From Anaerolineae bacterium (lineage in GTDB: Bacteria > Chloroflexota > Anaerolineae > Aggregatilineales > Phototrophicaceae), in contig JALHQT010000002.1 of NCBI GenBank assembly GCA_022841825.1, positions 1 through 64,000 of the forward strand: a stretch of DNA of 64,000 bases, given 5' to 3'. Both the position numbers and the translations under genes were made by a program. The notes beneath the pieces were generated by a model, which worked only from the letters and a program-made list of their open reading frames with translations, was not told the origin of the DNA and did not search any database. Position 1 is the first letter of the stretch. The number at the start of each line of letters is the position of its first letter. Positions 54,295-62,916 of this stretch are shown here, one piece after another.

Positions 54295-54759
54295 ATGGCG
54301 CACAATCTGGATTACCACGCGATACGCCGAGATGTTGACGCGGAAGTGAGAAAACTTCAGAGGGCGAATCGCAACGTTTTCGTCACAATCGACCTTCTAC
54401 TGTTTATTGTGGTTTCCTTCCTCATCTTCGCGATCCTTTCTTCAAACCGACAGCCAATCCCAAGCGCAGCGAACCAGATAATCTGTCTATTGTGGCTCTC
54501 GTGGTTTGGGATGCTTGTTTTCGCCATTGTGGCTGTCTTGAGCGACACCAAGAAAGCGGAAGACAAACTGCGCGAACAGGTCGCCTCCAGGATTGTTGCG
54601 AAATTCATCCTCAAATTGGAGGATGGAAGCGAAACCAGCCAGAAGCGTAAGAATACCTACGGGCTGAGCGATGACGGCGAGCTGGAAGTCGTCGAGACGC
54701 CCGACGCGGATGCCGCCGATCCGGTCGACGCAGAGATCAAGCGCGCGCTGCGGCGGTGA
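54295..54759 (+). CDS. 2TM protein B, paralogue with the same tail
   Basis: 154 residues. The plan is as in the preceding gene (NLDYHAIRRDVDAEV, then helices near 30-48 and 60-82). The N-terminal two-thirds is diverged and visibly more AT-rich. From 54628 onward the DNA matches the tail of the previous gene, with only a few differences across about 130 bases and a three-base deletion. This points to recombination or gene conversion of the tail. Confidence 0.75.
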   Translation: MAHNLDYHAIRRDVDAEVRKLQRANRNVFVTIDLLLFIVVSFLIFAILSSNRQPIPSAANQIICLLWLSWFGMLVFAIVAVLSDTKKAEDKLREQVASRIVAKFILKLEDGSETSQKRKNTYGLSDDGELEVVETPDADAADPVDAEIKRALRR

Positions 54760-54799
54760 AGCGCGTATAATCTTCCAGACGAGAGAGGGAGTGCGCATC

Positions 54800-55351
54800 A
54801 TGCTGGCAGAACCCAAGACGATCATCACGCCGGAGGCGTTTGCGGAATTCCTGGAGCGCGAGGAAAACGTGGATCGCCGCTTCGAGCTGCTGGATGGGGA
54901 GATCATCGAAGTGACGTCGAACTGGACATCATCAGAAGTTGCAGCATTGATACTGGGGGCGCTCAGTGAGTATGCCCGTCGCAACAAGCTCGGTTGGGTC
55001 ACAGGCGCGGATGGTGGTTACATAGTCAGCGGTCAGCGCATCGTCCCGGATGCCGCCTTCATCTCCGCCGCGCGCCAACCAGAGCGTTCGCACGACACCT
55101 ATAATCCGCTCGCGCCCGACCTCGCTGTCGAAGTGGTCTCTCCAAGCGACAAGCAGAAGGTCATCCGTCGTAAGCTGGCAGCATATGCCGACGCGGGTGC
55201 GCTCGTCTGGCTCGTCTATCCGCTGGCAGCGCGCATTGAAGTCTATCCGCCGGACGACATGATGACGATCAAGGGTATGGGCGACAGCCTGGATGGCGGC
55301 ACGGTCCTGGCCGGCTTCACGCTCGAACTGGCGGAGATCTTCCGCGCGTAG
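54800..55351 (+). CDS. Uma2-family endonuclease, second copy
   Basis: 183 residues, with FELLDGEIIEVTSNWTSSEV, RIVPDAAFISAAR and PDLAVEVVSPSDKQKVIRRK as the PD-(D/E)XK core. It starts 40 bases after the 2TM protein B stop, with GAGGGAG upstream, probably in the same transcript. It is diverged from the first Uma2, so the pair is not a recent duplication. Function and target are unknown. Confidence 0.9.
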   Translation: MLAEPKTIITPEAFAEFLEREENVDRRFELLDGEIIEVTSNWTSSEVAALILGALSEYARRNKLGWVTGADGGYIVSGQRIVPDAAFISAARQPERSHDTYNPLAPDLAVEVVSPSDKQKVIRRKLAAYADAGALVWLVYPLAARIEVYPPDDMMTIKGMGDSLDGGTVLAGFTLELAEIFRA

Positions 55352-55404
55352 CCACACAATCTAACGTTCCTGCAACATTGAGTCTTCCTCGCACCGACCA
55401 CCTG

Positions 55405-55429
55405 TATAATGGCGCTACACGAACGTTCG
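55405..55429 (+). promoter_or_regulatory. TATAAT box and CGAACGTTCG palindrome upstream of the response regulator
   Basis: A perfect TATAAT at 55405-55410 is 43 bases before the start codon. A weak TTGAGT lies 21 bases upstream of it, an imperfect spacing. The 10-bp palindrome CGAACGTTCG follows at 55420-55429, near the expected transcription start. GAACGTTCGCA also occurs upstream of dcd at 57185. Confidence 0.4.
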
Positions 55430-55447
55430 CATACGACGAGGGCAGCG

Positions 55448-56326
55448 ATGGATCAGCCGCGACTTTTGATCGTCGAGGATGACAGCGATCTGGCGGAGAT
55501 GCTGGAGGGCTACTTCAGCACCGTTGAGTACGAAGTAGCGACGGCGGGCACGGGTGCCGAAGCATTGACGCTGGCGCAGCAGGGCACCTATCATCTGATC
55601 ATGCTCGACATCCGCCTGCCAGACATCAGCGGGTACGACATCTGCCGACAACTGCGCACGCAGCGCCGCACGCAGGAAACCCCGATCCTCTTCCTGACCG
55701 AGAAGCGTGACCGCGTCGATAAGCTCCAGGGCTTGGAGCTGGGCGTGGTCGATTACATCACCAAGCCATTCGACATTCATGAGCTGCGCCTGCGCGTGCG
55801 CAATGCGCTCCAGCGCGCTCAGACGCAGGTTCACAACCACCGCGTCACCGATCTGCCGCATGGCGCGCTGGTCGATGAGCGCATCAACGTCGTCACCTAT
55901 GGCGCTCAGGCGTGGGGCATTGCCGCCTTCGCGCTGACGGGGCTGGATCGCTTTCGTGAGCAGTATGGGTTTGTAGCAGCGGATGATGTGCTGCGCGCGG
56001 TCGCGCTGATGATGCGCAACGCCCTGCGCGAGTTCAGGCGCGATGATGATTTTGTCGGGCATCTGACTGCGGAGTCGTTCGTGATCGTCACGACGCCCGA
56101 ATTAGCGGCAGAGATGCACGACCGGGTGCTGATGAAGATGCTGGTTTCGCGTGAATTCTTCTACCCCCTGCGCGACCGCGAAGACGATGCGGGTGAACTC
56201 AAGCTGGCGGAAGACGAGATGATCAACCTGAGCGCGGTCGTCCTCAGCGCGTCCGATGGCGCGATAGAGGGCGCGGATGCGGTGCGCAAAGCCGTCGCCG
56301 CGCAGTTGGGGACGGCGGAACGCTAG
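55448..56326 (+). CDS. Response regulator with degenerate GGDEF-like output
   Basis: 292 residues. The REC domain has the acidic pair in LLIVEDDSDLAE, the phospho-acceptor in LIMLDIRLPD and the lysine in YITKPFDIHE. The C-terminal part (about 160-290) shows GIAAFALTGLDRFREQYGFV and DDVLRAVALMMRNALR as in GGDEF domains, but the active motif is replaced by LTAESF, so cyclase activity is unlikely. It may act as a c-di-GMP-independent relay. No kinase is adjacent. The start follows an extended upstream frame with a TATAAT box. Confidence 0.85.
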   Translation: MDQPRLLIVEDDSDLAEMLEGYFSTVEYEVATAGTGAEALTLAQQGTYHLIMLDIRLPDISGYDICRQLRTQRRTQETPILFLTEKRDRVDKLQGLELGVVDYITKPFDIHELRLRVRNALQRAQTQVHNHRVTDLPHGALVDERINVVTYGAQAWGIAAFALTGLDRFREQYGFVAADDVLRAVALMMRNALREFRRDDDFVGHLTAESFVIVTTPELAAEMHDRVLMKMLVSREFFYPLRDREDDAGELKLAEDEMINLSAVVLSASDGAIEGADAVRKAVAAQLGTAER

Positions 56327-56330
56327 CATT

Positions 56331-56390
56331 CGCCCTCACCCCCTGCCCCTCTCCCAAACGGTGAGTACACCTGGGAGAGGGGAGACAAAC
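56331..56390. repeat. CTCACCCCCTGCCCCTCTCCC / CTGGGAGAGGGGAG repeat
   Basis: A small inverted repeat of the same CTCACCCC family, directly after the response regulator stop and before the small membrane protein (convergent). It may serve as a bidirectional terminator. Confidence 0.6.
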
Positions 56391-56406
56391 ATCGCTTTTT
56401 GCTCCT

Positions 56407-56523
56407 TCATGCGAACAACCGCGCCCCGACCCCATCGATATAGACGATCAGGTGAAATATCAGCGTGAGCAGCACGAGGAGGATGAGTGCCCAGGCGGGC
56501 GGTGTTGATCGAATCGCGCGCAT
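56407..56523 (-). CDS. 38-residue single-helix membrane protein
   Basis: MRAIRSTPPAWALILLVLLT followed by a hydrophobic LIFHLIVYIDGVGARLFA and a stop: one membrane helix with a basic N terminus. A strong GAGGAGG ribosome site lies seven to nine bases upstream. It starts about 50 bases after the dcd stop on the same strand and may be co-transcribed. Real translation is likely; the function is unknown. Confidence 0.65.
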   Translation of the reverse strand: MRAIRSTPPAWALILLVLLTLIFHLIVYIDGVGARLFA

Positions 56524-56571
56524 GATTACGTCCTCCTCGCGGCTCTTTCGCTTCTATTGTACTGCCGATTA

Positions 56572-57126
56572 CTACAGCCTCGGCGGCGTGACGCCCGTCT
56601 GCCCCTGGTACTTGCCCTTGCGGTCGGCGTAGGTGATCTCGCACGGCTCGTCACCCTCGAAGAACAACACCTGGCACAAGCCCTCGTTGGCGTAGACCTT
56701 GGCTGGAAGCGGCGTCGTGTTGCTGATTTCGAGCGTGACGTACCCCTCCCATCCTGGCTCGAAGGGCGTTACGTTGACCACAATCCCCGTTCTGGCATAC
56801 GTCGATTTCCCCAAACAGATCGTCAGGACGTTGCGTGGGATGCGGAAGTATTCGATGCTGCGCGCCAGCGCGAACGAATTGGGCGGCACTACGCAGACGT
56901 CCGTCTTGAAGTCCACGAACGAATTGGGCGCGAAGCCCTTCGGATCGACCACCGCGCCATAGACATCGGTGAAGACCTTAAATTCGTCCGCCACGCGCAG
57001 GTCATAGCCATACGACGACAACCCGTAGCTGATGACGCCTTCGCGCACCTGCTTCTCGACAAATGGCTCGATCATCCCGTGTTCGAGCGCCATCCTGCGT
57101 ATCCAGTGGTCGGGTTTGAGTCCCAT
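56572..57126 (-). CDS. dcd: dCTP deaminase
   Basis: 184 residues. The core [30 protein letters not shown] and [20 protein letters not shown] are typical of Dcd. It deaminates dCTP to dUTP for thymidylate synthesis. The ATG giving [19 protein letters not shown] was chosen because GGAG lies seven bases upstream and family members start here; an upstream in-frame ATG 45 bases away is less likely. The small membrane protein is downstream. A GAACGTTCGCA element lies about 60 bases upstream. Confidence 0.92.
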   Translation of the reverse strand: MGLKPDHWIRRMALEHGMIEPFVEKQVREGVISYGLSSYGYDLRVADEFKVFTDVYGAVVDPKGFAPNSFVDFKTDVCVVPPNSFALARSIEYFRIPRNVLTICLGKSTYARTGIVVNVTPFEPGWEGYVTLEISNTTPLPAKVYANEGLCQVLFFEGDEPCEITYADRKGKYQGQTGVTPPRL

Positions 57127-57277
57127 CAGCAGCTCCGGTCGAAAGTAGACATCCATCCGTAACAGCACCACCAGTGTAGCGAAAGAACGTTCGCACGGAC
57201 ACAGGTCGCTGTCTCGATCCTTGTTATGGCAGCGCTTTTGTGGGACAGTTGTGCCGCTCTTTTCCTGCTCGTCCTGA

Positions 57278-59311
57278 ATGAGGCTTTGCGTGTCCGACCG
57301 TACCAGCTATCTCTTCGCCGTCCTCATCCTGCTCCTCGGAGCGTTCTTCCGCATCCATGATCTCGCCCGCCTGCCGACCGGGATGAGCGCGGAAGAAGTG
57401 GACAGCGTGCGCGTGGTCGAAACAGTGCGCGCGGGCACCATTGAGACCTTCTACACGCTGCGCGGGGAAGGGCATGAGCCGCTCTACGCCATCATGGTCG
57501 CGGCGCTGACGGCGGTCACCGGGACGGGCAGCCTGGGTTACCGGATTCTCTCGTTCTTCGCTGGGATGCTGACGCTGGCACTGGTCTACGTGCTGGGCAA
57601 ACGCCTGTTGGGCGCGCGCGCGGGACTGGTGGCACTGTCGCTGATGGCGGTCGGCTTTCTGCCCGCACACCTCAGCCGCGCCATCCTGCCGGAAGCGCTG
57701 CTGCCGCTGCTGAGCGTGGCGACGCTGATGGCGCTCGCACAGTCGCTTTCAGTCTATTATCACGCGCCAGGACGCCGCCCCCCCAACACCATCGCATTCG
57801 CTGCGCTGGGTCTGCTGATGGGCTTCGGCTTTTACGTGCATCCGCTGCACTTCCCGCTCGTGCTGGCGGTCATGATCTTCATCGCCTACTTTGTGCTGAC
57901 GCGCCAGACCGTCACGGGTGGCGCTCTCAGCTTCACGAGCTTTGGCATCCTGATCATGGTCATCATCGTTATGCCCTATCTGATCGCCAGCCTGCGCCAG
58001 CCGGAACTGGCGGGGGCTTCGCGCGTGATCGAAGGCGCGGCGGGTGCGCCGCTGTCCGCGCTGTTCAACGGCATCTTTGGCTTCTTCTTCCAGGGTGATA
58101 CCCATCCGGAGCACAACCTGCCGGGTCGTCCGCTGCTCGACCTCGTCAGCGGCTTCGTCATGCTGATCGGCGTGCTGGTCGCAGCGCGCCGCTGGCGTCA
58201 GCCGCGTTACGCCCTGCTGCTCATCTCGTTTGTCGTCCTGCTGCCTTTCGTGCTGATCGCGCCGGAAAGCCCGGAGTTCACGCGCTATGCTCCGCTGCTG
58301 CCGCTGATCGCCTTGATGTTCGCGGCGGGTGTCGAGGGGCTTTCGGCGCTGCTGCTGCCGCAGCGCTATCATCGGCTTATCACCAGCGCTGTGCTGGTGG
58401 GGCTGCTGGTCTTTAACACGCAGTGGCTGTGGCGCGACCTGTTCATCACCTGGAGCGCGGAACCCGCTGTGCAGGCGGCGTATCGCTCGCGCATCGGGCA
58501 GATCGCGCACTACCTGGATCGCACGGCAGGCACGCTGCCGACTGTCGTCTGTACGCCGGAATTGTATCCGCCGAACGAAGCCGCCGATCTGATCGACGCG
58601 CAGATCCTGGCGCTGATGATGAACCGCGCCGACCCCGAGCTGCGCTATGCCGACTGCGGCAGCGGACTCATCCTGGCGCGCGGCGGCGCGGATATGCAGG
58701 TTGTCTTTTTGCAGGAGGATGGATTGGATGCCGTCGCCGCTTATGTGGGAGAGTGGCTCGCGCTCGGCACGCTGCAGAACGCTCCTGGCATCCCCGAACG
58801 TGCGGTGGTGCGCCTGGATGTGCAGGCGCAACTCGCCGATACCATCGGGCGCTTCACGACGACCGCGCTCGCCAGCTTTCCGCCGGAAACGGGGATGACC
58901 GACCAGATCGCCGAGACGCCGGTGCGCATGGGCGGCAACATCGCTTTCCTGGGTCACGATCAGGTCGAGAATCCGGTGTTCGCGCCCGGCGCGGTCGTGC
59001 CGATCTACACCTACTGGCGCGTGGATGGCATCGTGCCGTCGGACATCCGGCTGTTCACACATCTGCTGTCCGATCCCAACGTGATCGCGGTGCAGGCGGA
59101 TACGCTGAGTGTGCGGGCGGATTTGCTGGAGCCGCGTGATGTGATCGTGCAGGCAACCTTCGTCCAGCTCCCGCCCACCATCCCGTCCGGCAGTTATATC
59201 ATCTCGACCGGGGTGTACGAGTCGAGCCTGGGGACGCGCCTGGGGGTCTTCGACGGCGACCAACTGCGCGGGGATCGTCTGTTCATTGGCTCGATACAAG
59301 TGGTGCGATAA
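57278..59311 (+). CDS. GT39-like (ArnT/PMT fold) membrane protein
   Basis: 677 residues. About 10-12 hydrophobic helices occupy 1-400, with the first extracytoplasmic loop acidic motif [21 protein letters not shown] soluble C-terminal region (about 400-677) ends in beta-rich segments such as [20 protein letters not shown]. The layout is that of lipid-linked mannosyl-/aminoarabinosyl-transferases, but the substrate is not evident. An in-frame GTG 12 bases downstream with TGAGG upstream is an alternative start. It precedes rnz by two bases. Confidence 0.8.
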   Translation: MRLCVSDRTSYLFAVLILLLGAFFRIHDLARLPTGMSAEEVDSVRVVETVRAGTIETFYTLRGEGHEPLYAIMVAALTAVTGTGSLGYRILSFFAGMLTLALVYVLGKRLLGARAGLVALSLMAVGFLPAHLSRAILPEALLPLLSVATLMALAQSLSVYYHAPGRRPPNTIAFAALGLLMGFGFYVHPLHFPLVLAVMIFIAYFVLTRQTVTGGALSFTSFGILIMVIIVMPYLIASLRQPELAGASRVIEGAAGAPLSALFNGIFGFFFQGDTHPEHNLPGRPLLDLVSGFVMLIGVLVAARRWRQPRYALLLISFVVLLPFVLIAPESPEFTRYAPLLPLIALMFAAGVEGLSALLLPQRYHRLITSAVLVGLLVFNTQWLWRDLFITWSAEPAVQAAYRSRIGQIAHYLDRTAGTLPTVVCTPELYPPNEAADLIDAQILALMMNRADPELRYADCGSGLILARGGADMQVVFLQEDGLDAVAAYVGEWLALGTLQNAPGIPERAVVRLDVQAQLADTIGRFTTTALASFPPETGMTDQIAETPVRMGGNIAFLGHDQVENPVFAPGAVVPIYTYWRVDGIVPSDIRLFTHLLSDPNVIAVQADTLSVRADLLEPRDVIVQATFVQLPPTIPSGSYIISTGVYESSLGTRLGVFDGDQLRGDRLFIGSIQVVR

Positions 59312-59313
59312 TC

Positions 59314-60318
59314 ATGTTCGAGATCGTTTTTCTTGGCACATCGGCGTCCGCGCCGTCCGTTCATCGCGGCTTGACCGCCCAGGCGATCCTGGCGGGCGAG
59401 TACCGCTTCCTGATCGACTGCGGCGAAGGCACGCAGCGGCAGATTTTGCGCAGCGGCATCGGCTTCAAGCGGCTCAACCGCATTCTGCTCACCCATCCAC
59501 ATCTCGATCACATCCTCGGCTTGGGCGGGCTGATGTCCACCTTCGCCCGCTGGGAGAGCATCGAGGAGGTCGAAATCTGGGGCGGCAGGGCGACGCTCGA
59601 CCGCGTGAGCGCGCTGCTCTACGGCGTCGTGCTCGACTTCGAGCGGCTGCCCATCGCCATCCACATGTACGATCTCAAGCCCGGCACGATCATCGAGACC
59701 AAGGACTTCAGCGTCAGCACCTTTCCGGTCACCCATCGCGGACCCGGCTGCTTCGGGTTCACCTTTCAGGAGAAGGCGCGCCGCCCCTTCCTGGTCGATA
59801 AAGCCGATGCGCTCGGCGTCCCGGTCGGTCCCGAACGCGGCAGGCTGGTCTCCGGGCAAGACGTGACTCTGAAGGATGGGACGGTCGTCACGCCGGAGAT
59901 GGTGCTGGGGGCGGAGACCCCCGGCGTCAAGTTCGTCTATGTCGGCGACACGGGGCGCACCGACAACATTCGCCAGTACGTGCAGGATGCGCACACGCTG
60001 GTGATCGAATCGACCTTTCTCGACACGGAAGCCGAGCAGGCACGCGCCTTCGGGCACATCACCGCGCGTGAGGCAGCGACCCTGGCGGCGGAATGCAACG
60101 TGCAGTCGCTCATCCTCAACCACGTCTCGCGGCGCTACCGTGAGCGCGATATTGTCGAAGAGGCGCGGCGCACCTTCCCGGAGGCTTATGTCGCCCGCGA
60201 TTACGATCACTTTGTCATGCGGCGGGGCAAGCCGGTCGAGAAACTGAGCGCGGAAGCGAAGCAGGCATCCGAGGCATATGCAGTGGCGGAAGAGCGGGCG
60301 GGGGAGGACGAAAAGTAG
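59314..60318 (+). CDS. rnz: Ribonuclease Z
   Basis: 334 residues. The metallo-beta-lactamase motif is LLTHPHLDHILGLGG (HxHxDH), and further metal histidines are in VTHRGPGCFGF, the FGHITAREAA motif, and the SLILNHVSRRYRERDIVEEA segment. It cleaves the 3' trailer of pre-tRNAs. FVYVGDTGRTDN supplies an Asp ligand. The start follows the GT39-like stop by two bases. The C-terminal ~25 residues (LSAEAKQASEAYAVAEERAG) are a charged extension. Confidence 0.92.
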   Translation: MFEIVFLGTSASAPSVHRGLTAQAILAGEYRFLIDCGEGTQRQILRSGIGFKRLNRILLTHPHLDHILGLGGLMSTFARWESIEEVEIWGGRATLDRVSALLYGVVLDFERLPIAIHMYDLKPGTIIETKDFSVSTFPVTHRGPGCFGFTFQEKARRPFLVDKADALGVPVGPERGRLVSGQDVTLKDGTVVTPEMVLGAETPGVKFVYVGDTGRTDNIRQYVQDAHTLVIESTFLDTEAEQARAFGHITAREAATLAAECNVQSLILNHVSRRYRERDIVEEARRTFPEAYVARDYDHFVMRRGKPVEKLSAEAKQASEAYAVAEERAGEDEK

Positions 60319-60321
60319 GGG

Positions 60322-60525
60322 GATGCGCTCAAGGCAGCGAGGAGCGCGGTCGATGGCAAGATCGCCATCGACATTTCGAATCCGCTCGACTTCAGCACGC
60401 CGCCGCTGCTGTCCGTCAGGGACAGCGACTTCCTCGGCGAAATGATTTAGCGCGCCATCCCGACCTGGCTGCGCCTGTGGGGCAAGCTCGGCACCGGGAT
60501 GTTCTCGTTCAAGGCCGTGCGCTAA
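60322..60525 (+). pseudogene. Decayed F420/NADP oxidoreductase-like gene
   Basis: One open frame of 67 codons is interrupted by a TAG at 60448-60450. The first part reads GKIAIDISNPLDFSTPPLLS, then DSDFLGEMI; the family continues with QRAFP, so the TAG replaces a CAG glutamine. The last part, TWLRLWGKLGTGMFSFKAVR, is the usual C terminus of NADPH-dependent F420-reductase-type proteins. The start and the middle, about 100 residues or more, are gone. It runs head-on into the SH3-like gene, with a four-base overlap. Confidence 0.75.
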
Positions 60526-61337
60526 AACGCACAGCCTGCCCCCAGCCGGAAGAACTGCCCGCTCACCCAGCCCTGCCCATCGCGGTAGACGATGCGCACC
60601 CAGCCATTCGTCACGCCCGTCACACGGAAGCGCAGGTCATAGGGCAGCGTATCGATCACGCTGCTGGTCATCGTGTTCGGCTCAGTGCGCAGGCGAACGA
60701 TCTTGGTGGTGCGCCCGGTGCAGCCGCTCTCCGTCAGATCGATGATCGTGCCGGCTGGAATAGACGACAGCGCGCCCGCGCTGCCGACCGACGGCGTGCC
60801 CTGAGCGGCAGGCGCGCCGGGGACGGGCGTCGAGGCGGCGGTACTGCCCACAGGCGTTGGCAGTGTCCCGGTCAGCGCGATGGTGCCGGGACCGCTGATG
60901 CTGGCGCAGGTGTAGCCATCGCTGGCGCTGCCGCTTAAGGTGGCAGGCTGGCGCGGGGATTGGCGCGCGTCAAGATAGACGAAGCTGCCGCTGCCCTGCA
61001 AACAGACCTCAACGCTGGCGCTAAAGTTCGTCACCCACTGCCCACCCGGCAGCAAGCCAAAGACATCGACCGCCTGGATCACCCCCTGGTTCAGGACCGC
61101 CGCGCTGCCGATCTCGCCGCTGGTGCGGATGAAGGTGCCGTTCTGGGCGATGATGCGGCAGTAGACGCTGCCGCCGCTCACCGTACCGCCGGGGATGTTG
61201 GCGCGGACGATGGGGTTGGTGATGCCCGTCACATCCGGGCAGAGCGGGACAGCGCCCGCCTGCGCGCCGACCTGGATCGCCGCCGACAGTGTGAAGAGGG
61301 CAGCCAGCACAAGGACGATAAGAAGTCTCGTTTTCAT
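60522..61337 (-). CDS. Secreted SH3b-domain protein
   Basis: 271 residues. A signal peptide (MKTRLLIVLVLAALFTLSAA, cleavage near VGAQA) comes first. A Cys-containing beta domain follows (about 30-140), then a Pro/Thr/Ala/Gly linker (LPTPVGSTAASTPVPGAPAA). The C-terminal SH3b-like domain reads VRLRTEPNTMTSSVIDTLPY and ends WVSGQFFRLGAGCAF. Such proteins bind cell-wall or extracellular ligands. It is probably secreted to the surface; the partner is unknown. Confidence 0.85.
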   Translation of the reverse strand: MKTRLLIVLVLAALFTLSAAIQVGAQAGAVPLCPDVTGITNPIVRANIPGGTVSGGSVYCRIIAQNGTFIRTSGEIGSAAVLNQGVIQAVDVFGLLPGGQWVTNFSASVEVCLQGSGSFVYLDARQSPRQPATLSGSASDGYTCASISGPGTIALTGTLPTPVGSTAASTPVPGAPAAQGTPSVGSAGALSSIPAGTIIDLTESGCTGRTTKIVRLRTEPNTMTSSVIDTLPYDLRFRVTGVTNGWVRIVYRDGQGWVSGQFFRLGAGCAF

Positions 61338-61429
61338 AATGTGCCTCTCGATTTTGTAATGCGGTCTATTTTAGCGCGCCTCAACACAGCGTGCATCGTC
61401 TGTCTTGATCCATCCTTTGGACATTGATC

Positions 61430-61458
61430 TTGACAAAGCAGTCGTGTCGCTCTATATT
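61430..61458 (+). promoter_or_regulatory. Sigma-70-type promoter of the tetR-cupin operon
   Basis: TTGACA (61430-61435) and TATATT (61453-61458) are separated by 17 bases. The AT-rich stretch TTAGATATATAATTTTTCTA follows, overlapping the expected start and offering a place for autorepression. No clear ribosome site other than CGGGAAG, just upstream of the ATG, is seen. Confidence 0.65.
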
Positions 61459-61494
61459 TAGATATATAATTTTTCTAATTAATTCGGGAAGATC

Positions 61495-62094
61495 ATGAGC
61501 CCCAGAAAATACGACAGATCCAGGCGTGATGCCAATTCAGAAGCGATTCGCCGGCGGATTCTAGAATCCACGCTGGTTCTGCACAGCCAGAAAGGAATCT
61601 TCGGCACGTCGTGGAAGGATATCGCCCAACATGCCGATGTCTCCCTTGCGACGGTCTACAACTACTTCCCATCTCTTGATGAGCTTGTGCCCGCCTGCGG
61701 CGAATTGATGTATGCCATTGCCCAACCACCATCTTTAGCGGATGCCGATGCAATTTTCGCAGGTGCCGACACCCTCGAAGCGCGGGTCGCCCGGTTATTG
61801 AAGACACTATTGGATTTTTACGAGCGTGGTGAACCGTATCTGGATGTCGATCATCAGGAGCGTAAACTCGAGTCGGTACAAGAGTGGGAGGCGTATCTCA
61901 AAGATCTCATTGACGGGCTGTCTCGAACGGCGCTCCAGCCCATCACGCCAGTGAGTGCGACATTGGATGCCGTCAGCGCATTACTCGATGTGCCTGTCTT
62001 CTTAGCGTTTCGGCGGCGTGGGATGTCGAGGGTTGAGATCGAGCGGATGATGAATGATCTGCTTATGTGTTGGGTTCGCAGGTCGTCGCCCTAG
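61495..62094 (+). CDS. TetR-family transcriptional regulator
   Basis: 199 residues. The N-terminal HTH is EAIRRRILESTLVLHSQKGI, then TSWKDIAQHADVSLATVYNY, as in TetR. The C-terminal helical ligand domain carries SLADADAIFAGADTLEARVA. It is probably the repressor of itself and the downstream cupin gene, which begins 35 bases after its stop. CGGGAAG precedes the ATG. Confidence 0.9.
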   Translation: MSPRKYDRSRRDANSEAIRRRILESTLVLHSQKGIFGTSWKDIAQHADVSLATVYNYFPSLDELVPACGELMYAIAQPPSLADADAIFAGADTLEARVARLLKTLLDFYERGEPYLDVDHQERKLESVQEWEAYLKDLIDGLSRTALQPITPVSATLDAVSALLDVPVFLAFRRRGMSRVEIERMMNDLLMCWVRRSSP

Positions 62095-62129
62095 CGGCGC
62101 ACCTATTCATATTGTCCTGGGAGGAAAAA

Positions 62130-62618
62130 ATGTACACAACTCTTGCAAACCGAGCCTATGCATTGAACGGAAACGAAGGGGAAGCACGTTGGTGGATGGG
62201 TTCGCTCGCGTTGATCAAAGCTTCAGGCAAAGATACCGGCAAGCAGTTCGGGCTGGTGGAGGTGGTGGAACACGAAGGCGCAGAAGCTCCGTTACATGTC
62301 CATCACAACGAAGATGAAGGCTTCTGGATCTTGGAAGGTTCGTTGACGTTTGAAGTGGGAGACAGAACCATCCAGGCAGAAGCAGGGACATTCCTTCTTG
62401 GACCCAGGGATGTGCCGCACCGTTACATCGTTAACAAGGGACCCGCGCGGCTGTTGTTCATCCTTGCTCCGGCAGGGTTCGAGGAGTTCATCCGTGAGAC
62501 AAGCGAGCCTGCACCTATCCCCAGCCTGCCGCCGCGCCCTGATGCACCGCCCACAGATGAAGAAATGGAGCAGTTGATACCGATTGTGCAGAAATATGGG
62601 ATGGAGATACTTGGATAG
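62130..62618 (+). CDS. Cupin-domain protein
   Basis: 162 residues with a single double-stranded beta-helix: EAPLHVHHNEDEGFWILEGS (metal-binding His, His, Glu) and AGTFLLGPRDVPHRYIVNKG (fourth His). The C-terminal ~40 residues are Pro-rich, then helical. It may bind or oxidise a small ligand, perhaps the TetR inducer. The ribosome site GGGAGGA is well placed. It is co-transcribed with the tetR gene. Confidence 0.88.
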   Translation: MYTTLANRAYALNGNEGEARWWMGSLALIKASGKDTGKQFGLVEVVEHEGAEAPLHVHHNEDEGFWILEGSLTFEVGDRTIQAEAGTFLLGPRDVPHRYIVNKGPARLLFILAPAGFEEFIRETSEPAPIPSLPPRPDAPPTDEEMEQLIPIVQKYGMEILG

Positions 62619-62888
62619 CGATTTGCGGCGACGATCTGGGCTTGATGCACGAAATCGGATCAAGCCCATTAAACAACCTCCCCCCGGTAATCCAACGCCT
62701 TTAGATGAAGTGTTCTCCCCCTACCGGTCGCAACGTATGTTCAGCAAACTCGCATCAGGCTCCGTAAGCATTGTCTTCAACGACGGTTGTAATAAGGCGT
62801 TGCTGCGTCTCATTTTCCCTTACTCAACATCTCACCAACCCCTCACGATCATTACGCGACATTTCGATTATTCTTAGCACTGTTGATC

Positions 62889-62912
62889 GTTAGCAGTACA
62901 AACAGTTAGCAG
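62889..62912 (+). promoter_or_regulatory. Direct repeat GTTAGCAG before the marR gene
   Basis: GTTAGCAG occurs at 62889-62896 and 62905-62912, 16 bases apart, with a related TTAGCACTG at about 62874. They lie within the last 45 bases before the marR start and could be an operator. The rest of the gap 62619-62888 shows no recognised gene. Confidence 0.4.
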
Positions 62913-62916
62913 CCCG

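Noticed and set aside
57749-59299. Minus-strand frame opposite the GT39-like gene
   Set aside because: Shadow of a high-GC membrane-protein gene; no domain pattern.
62584-62877. Possible protein in the gap after the cupin gene
   Set aside because: The frame overlaps the cupin end, has no ribosome site, and its composition is not protein-like.
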